This document shows, in pieces, positions 61,057 to 64,000 of a stretch of DNA of 64,000 bases. The DNA comes from Flavobacteriales bacterium (GTDB lineage Bacteria > Bacteroidota > Bacteroidia > Flavobacteriales_F > PHOS-HE28). Each line of letters starts with the position of its first letter. The stretch's first letter is position 1. A model generated the notes under the pieces. It saw only the letters and a list, made by a program, of their open reading frames with translations, had not been told where the DNA came from and did not search any database. Both the position numbers and the translations under genes were made by a program. The stretch covers positions 620,001 to 684,000 of the forward strand of contig JADJXH010000004.1 in assembly GCA_016715895.1 (NCBI GenBank), given 5' to 3'.

Positions 61057-61186
61057 GGGGGGGGTGTCTGCCTCTGGACGCGTTCCCGCCACTTGCTGAC
61101 CACCCGCCGCCACTTGCTCATCCAGCCTATGGAAGGCCTGGGGGCCGCGGCAGTTTTGACCCATCGAACGCCAACGACCCCTCCCC

Positions 61187-61663
61187 ATGAACGCCCGCCT
61201 CCTCCTCGCCGCCGCCGCCCTCCTCGCCGCCAGCTGCCTCTTCGCCAGCAAGCAGATCACCTTCCACGGCAAGATCGAGACCCTCGACGGCGGTGCCCGC
61301 CGCACCACCCTCCTGGTGGAGCGCGCCGACGGCTCCCTGGACAGCTTGGTGGTGGCCGGCAACGGCACCTTCAAGCTCCGCGTGGAGGCCGACAGCCGGC
61401 TCCGCCTCACCTTCCGCCAGAACGGCTACATCACCAAGGTGGTGGAGGTCAACACCCTCAACGCCTTCCCCAAGTTCAAGAACGAGAACGACCGCGAGGT
61501 CCGCTTCTCCGTGGAGCTGATGCCCCAAAGCCCCGCCAACGACCTGGCCTTCGCCGCTCCGGTGGGCCACATCACCTTCACCAAGGGCAGCGGCCTCATG
61601 AAGGTCCACTATGACCACACGCTGGTGACCCTTCCCGCTGCGGACGTCACCGCGGCGCGCTGA
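61187..61663 (+). CDS. Small lipoprotein, copy 2 of tandem duplicate
   Basis: This is a 158-residue near-identical copy of the protein at 60507, one residue shorter within the signal peptide. The lipobox LLAASC and the whole mature domain are kept intact, so both copies should make protein. The surrounding spacer and hairpin are duplicated too, which means each copy has its own promoter and terminator. Confidence 0.82.
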   Translation: MNARLLLAAAALLAASCLFASKQITFHGKIETLDGGARRTTLLVERADGSLDSLVVAGNGTFKLRVEADSRLRLTFRQNGYITKVVEVNTLNAFPKFKNENDREVRFSVELMPQSPANDLAFAAPVGHITFTKGSGLMKVHYDHTLVTLPAADVTAAR

Positions 61664-61703
61664 TCACCTTTCAGAACGGGACGGGGGTCCTGGAACGATG
61701 GAG

Positions 61704-61733
61704 GGGCTGCCTGCGGGCGGCCCTTCCGCTTTG
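61704..61733 (+). terminator. Hairpin after lipoprotein copy 2
   Basis: This is the same stem-loop as at 61028 (GGGCTGCC tgcg GGCGGCCC), followed by TTCCGCTTT. Confidence 0.5.
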
Positions 61734-61747
61734 GGGGGAAAGCAACA

Positions 61748-61773
61748 GGGGCCGCTCCTTTCGGAACGGCCCC
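61748..61773. terminator. Bidirectional hairpin between lipoprotein and ssb genes
   Basis: GGGGCCG pairs with CGGCCCC; the stem extends with TCC/GGA after one mismatch around loop TTTC. It sits between converging genes. On the minus strand TGTTGCTTTCC follows. Confidence 0.5.
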
Positions 61774-61793
61774 CGCCTCGATGGGATGAGGGG

Positions 61794-62141
61794 TTACGCC
61801 GCCTTGGCGCCGGTCGCCAGCAACTGGAAGTCGTTGAGCACGACCTCGCTCACCTGGCGCTTCTGCCCGTCCTTGCCTTCGTAGCTGCGGTGCACCAGGC
61901 GCCCTTCGAGCACCACGCCGGTGCCCTTGCGGAGCATGCGCTCCACCATCTCGGCCGTGCGGCCCCAGGCCACCACGGTGTGCCACTGGGTGGTGCTCAC
62001 ACGATCGCCGTTGGCGTTGCGATGGCTGCTGTGGGTGGCCACGCTCATGCGGGCCACTTTGCGTCCTTGCGCGATCTCGCGCACTTCCGGATCGTACCCG
62101 AGGTGACCGATCAACTGCACTTTGTTCTTCAGGGTGTTCAT
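61794..62141 (-). CDS. Single-stranded DNA-binding protein, short form
   Basis: This is a 115-residue OB-fold protein. NKVQLIGHLGYDPEVREI, ARMSVATHSSHRN and TQWHTVVAWGRTAEMVERMLRKG fit bacterial SSB. After ~105 residues it ends in LLATGAKAA, so the long Gly/Pro linker and the acidic DDDIPF-like tip that recruits partners are missing. It is preceded on the same strand by a second ssb paralog 55 bases upstream. One of the two may be an accessory or phage-type SSB. Confidence 0.9.
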   Translation of the reverse strand: MNTLKNKVQLIGHLGYDPEVREIAQGRKVARMSVATHSSHRNANGDRVSTTQWHTVVAWGRTAEMVERMLRKGTGVVLEGRLVHRSYEGKDGQKRQVSEVVLNDFQLLATGAKAA

Positions 62142-62196
62142 GACCTCGTTGGGTGTTTGGGGTGATGAGGGTTCGTTGGATCCTTGGGGAGGGTGA

Positions 62197-62556
62197 TCAG
62201 GCGGCGGCCTCCACGGCGGGTTCGCTCTTGTTCACCACCTGGAACTCGCTGAGCACCACTTCCGTGATGTAGCGCTTCTGCCCGTCCTTGCCTTCGTAGC
62301 TGCGGTGCACGAGCTTGCCCTGCAGGGCCACGCGGCTGCCCTTGTGCAGCAGGTTGCCCACCTGTTCGGCCTGTGCGCCCCAGGCCACCACCGTGTGCCA
62401 CTGGGTGTCGGTGATCCGTTCGCCGCTCCGGTTGGTGTAGCTCTCGCTGGTGGCGACGCTCATGCGGGCCATGCGGCGTCCGCCGCTCACTTCCTTGATC
62501 TCCGGGTCGTTGCCCAGGTTGCCGATCAGCTGCACAAGGTTCTTCATCGTGTTCAT
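62197..62556 (-). CDS. Single-stranded DNA-binding protein paralog, short form
   Basis: This is a 119-residue OB-fold protein, similar across its length to the one at 61794 (NLVQLIGNLGNDPEIKEV, TQWHTVVAWGAQAEQV, LVHRSYEGKDGQKRYIT). It also lacks the acidic C-terminal tip, ending EPAVEAAA. The ATG at 62556 is chosen because longer frames add an unrelated leader. The pair looks like an old tandem duplication, more diverged than the lipoprotein pair next to it. Confidence 0.9.
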   Translation of the reverse strand: MNTMKNLVQLIGNLGNDPEIKEVSGGRRMARMSVATSESYTNRSGERITDTQWHTVVAWGAQAEQVGNLLHKGSRVALQGKLVHRSYEGKDGQKRYITEVVLSEFQVVNKSEPAVEAAA

Positions 62557-62826
62557 GGTCTCAGGTGTGTTTGAGGGGTTGTGTGTTCGTTCGAGGCCGG
62601 CTTGTCGTTGAAGCCGCTGCAAACCTTCACCCCTCGATGACCGGGACTCGGTAAGTCGTCATTTGTATGCGACAGCAGTCGTTTGCCACCGTTTGTTGGA
62701 CGGCTACTGGTTCGCGAAAAGAGCCTGATCTCCAGTACCTTGCCGGGCATTCGTGCCCGTTGATCCCCCGGCAGGCAGCGGAAGTGCCGATCGGGACGTC
62801 AACGGCTAACGGAAACCACCGGACCG

Positions 62827-63393
62827 GTGCGTGAACTCACCGAGCGCGAGCTGGTGGAAGGCTGCCTGCGCGAGGATCGTCGCTGCCAGGAGGCCCTCTA
62901 CAAGCGGTATGCACGGCGCATGTACGCCGTGTGCCTGCGCTATGCCCGGCACGAGCTGGAGGCGCAGGACATGATGCAGGAGGGCTTTGTGCGGGTGTTC
63001 GACAAGCTCGGTGGCTTCCGCCAGGACGGCTCCCTGGAGGGATGGGTCCGCCGCATCATGGTGCACACGGCCATCAACCAATACCGGCGCAAGTCGTTCC
63101 AGCAGGAGCGCATCGGCCTGGAGAAGCTGCCGGAGGACCCTGTGGCGGCCACCGCGTTGGCCGAGCTGGGTGAGCGGGAGCTGCTGGCCCTGGTGGCCGG
63201 GCTGCCGGACGGCTACCGGACGGTGTTCAACCTGTTCGCCATCGAGGGCTACGACCACGCGGAGATCGCGGCCATGCTGGGCTGCGGGGAGAGCACCTCG
63301 CGCAGCCAGCTGGCCAAGGCGCGCCGCATGCTGCAGGAACGCATTCACGCCATACACCTGACGACCCATGAGGGAAAGGCATCCGATCGATGA
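62827..63393 (+). CDS. ECF-type RNA polymerase sigma factor
   Basis: This is a 188-residue protein. Region 2 is seen in ALYKRYARRMYAVCLRYARHELEAQDMMQEGFVRVFDKL, and region 4 in LPDGYRTVFNLFAIEGYDHAEIAAMLGCGESTSRSQLAKARRML. The region 3 linker is absent, as in ECF sigmas. The GTG start at 62827 is preferred by family; no other start fits. It overlaps the next gene by 25 bases, so the downstream product is probably its regulator or target. Confidence 0.93.
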   Translation: MRELTERELVEGCLREDRRCQEALYKRYARRMYAVCLRYARHELEAQDMMQEGFVRVFDKLGGFRQDGSLEGWVRRIMVHTAINQYRRKSFQQERIGLEKLPEDPVAATALAELGERELLALVAGLPDGYRTVFNLFAIEGYDHAEIAAMLGCGESTSRSQLAKARRMLQERIHAIHLTTHEGKASDR

Positions 63394-64000
63394 CATCTTC
63401 CGCCGCGGCCTCGCCGCCGCCGAGCAGGAGCCCCCTGCCGCCATCTGGGAGGGGGTGATGCGCCAGCGCGCGGGTCGCCGACGCCTGCTGGTGATCTGGC
63501 GACGCATCCGCTGGATCGGCCCGCTGGCCCTGATGGTGGGCGCTCCCGCGCTCTGGTGGGCCCTGTCCGAGGCCCCGACCCCTCCAATTCCGACCCCTGT
63601 GCAGGCGTCCGCCGCGCATGCCGGCGCCCCGGATGCACCCGCTGGGCCCAACACGACCCATCCGGGATCACCTGCGCATGAGGCCACGACACCTGCGGCG
63701 GAACAGACCCCGGATGCCGCACCCACGGTCCGGTCCGCGACCCACACGCTCTCCCCGGACCCCGGGAAGGAGCCGGCCAGCCGCGGCGATCGGGCCCGGA
63801 GGTCCACCGCCCGGCAGGGCTCGGACCTCGCCGGGGCCGCACACCTGAACCCTGGGGACGGCGAGGGGTCATCCGGCGCTCGAACGGTCCATGAGCGTGA
63901 GCGGACGTCCTCGACGAGCGCCTTCGGCGGTTCGGTCCGAGGCGCCGTGATCGCTGCGGAGGGCACGAAAGCCGGCGATGCGCAATGGCTGTCGGGACGG
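63369..64000 (+). CDS. Sigma-linked membrane protein, 3' end beyond window
   Basis: The frame starting MRERHPIDDIFRRGLAAAEQE stays open to the last base (about 210 codons). Residues ~52-66 (IGPLALMVGAPALWW) form one membrane helix. The N-terminal ~45 residues (PIDDIFRRGL, PPAAIWEGVMRQR) resemble the cytoplasmic part of Bacteroidota anti-sigma-like proteins paired with ECF sigmas. After the helix comes a long Pro/Ala/Thr linker, often followed in such proteins by an outer-membrane-type domain. That last part cannot be seen. It overlaps the sigma gene. Confidence 0.7.

Larger units (their letters stand above)
60403..61739. repeat. Tandem duplication, two ~660-bp copies
   Basis: The copies run about 60403-61062 and 61083-61739, offset 680 bp (677 after a 3-bp deletion). 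They include the upstream region, one lipoprotein gene each, and the downstream hairpin, separated by ~20 unique bases. Very few differences were seen by eye. Confidence 0.92.

Overview
The window reads as chromosome of a GC-rich (roughly 65%) Bacteroidota bacterium of the Flavobacteriales type. The evidence is a gldH gliding-motility lipoprotein gene, four proteins with type IX secretion (T9SS) C-terminal sorting domains, an IPExxxVDY-family protein, and the conserved orders holB/PSP1/gldH/pbp1A and acpP/fabF/rnc/IPExxxVDY/pyk. Start codons are repeatedly preceded by the Bacteroidota-type -7 box TAnnTT(T/C)G, often with only 4-6 bases between box and start codon. No species name can be given from sequence reading alone.

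Layout. 0-12 kb: the end of a glycosyltransferase, an aldehyde dehydrogenase, a secreted kelch-like protein, a LysE-type exporter, a RelE/ParE-type toxin-antitoxin (TA) pair inserted at the 3' end of gpsA, an M28 peptidase, a HEAT-repeat/cyclophilin lipoprotein, and lysS. 12-15 kb: an antitoxin with a truncated PIN toxin, a phosphoglucose/phosphomannose isomerase, and an IS256-type element with a frameshifted transposase inside a repeat-rich intergenic spacer. 15-20.5 kb: lipB, a serine hydrolase, and a tightly overlapping three-gene run ending in a GH16-like lipoprotein. 20.5-31 kb, minus strand: five large multi-pass (GT-C-like) membrane proteins, a dolichol-phosphate-mannose-synthase-like GT2, and scoA/scoB, with one membrane gene lying between scoA and scoB. 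31-38 kb: pbp1A, gldH, PSP1/ricT-like, a base-composition mosaic holB, and pgk. 38-48 kb: a VapBC pair next to a duplicated acetyltransferase 5' end, a cold-shock protein, CvpA, a cyclophilin, pheS, a flavin oxidoreductase, and T9SS cargo. 48-60 kb: a large T9SS protein, then the conserved pyk to acpP cluster, a predicted iodotyrosine deiodinase, purN, marC, rnhA, a biotinyl carrier, SOD, a PfkB kinase and tRNA-Asn. 60-64 kb: a recent tandem duplication of a small lipoprotein gene, two short ssb genes, and an ECF sigma factor with a downstream membrane protein that runs off the window.

How genes work together. Many runs overlap by 4 bases (ATGA/GTGA), suggesting translational coupling: 17091-20553, 21985-24598, 28005-28008, 34075-34078, 38433-38436, 42157-42160 and 57448-57451. 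The membrane-protein cluster plus its polyprenyl-phosphate sugar synthase looks like a lipid-linked sugar transfer system. The most unusual signal is that two unrelated TA modules (near 5 kb and 38 kb) are each bounded by a direct repeat made from the end of the neighbouring host gene. A third TA locus at 12.2-12.5 kb has lost its toxin.
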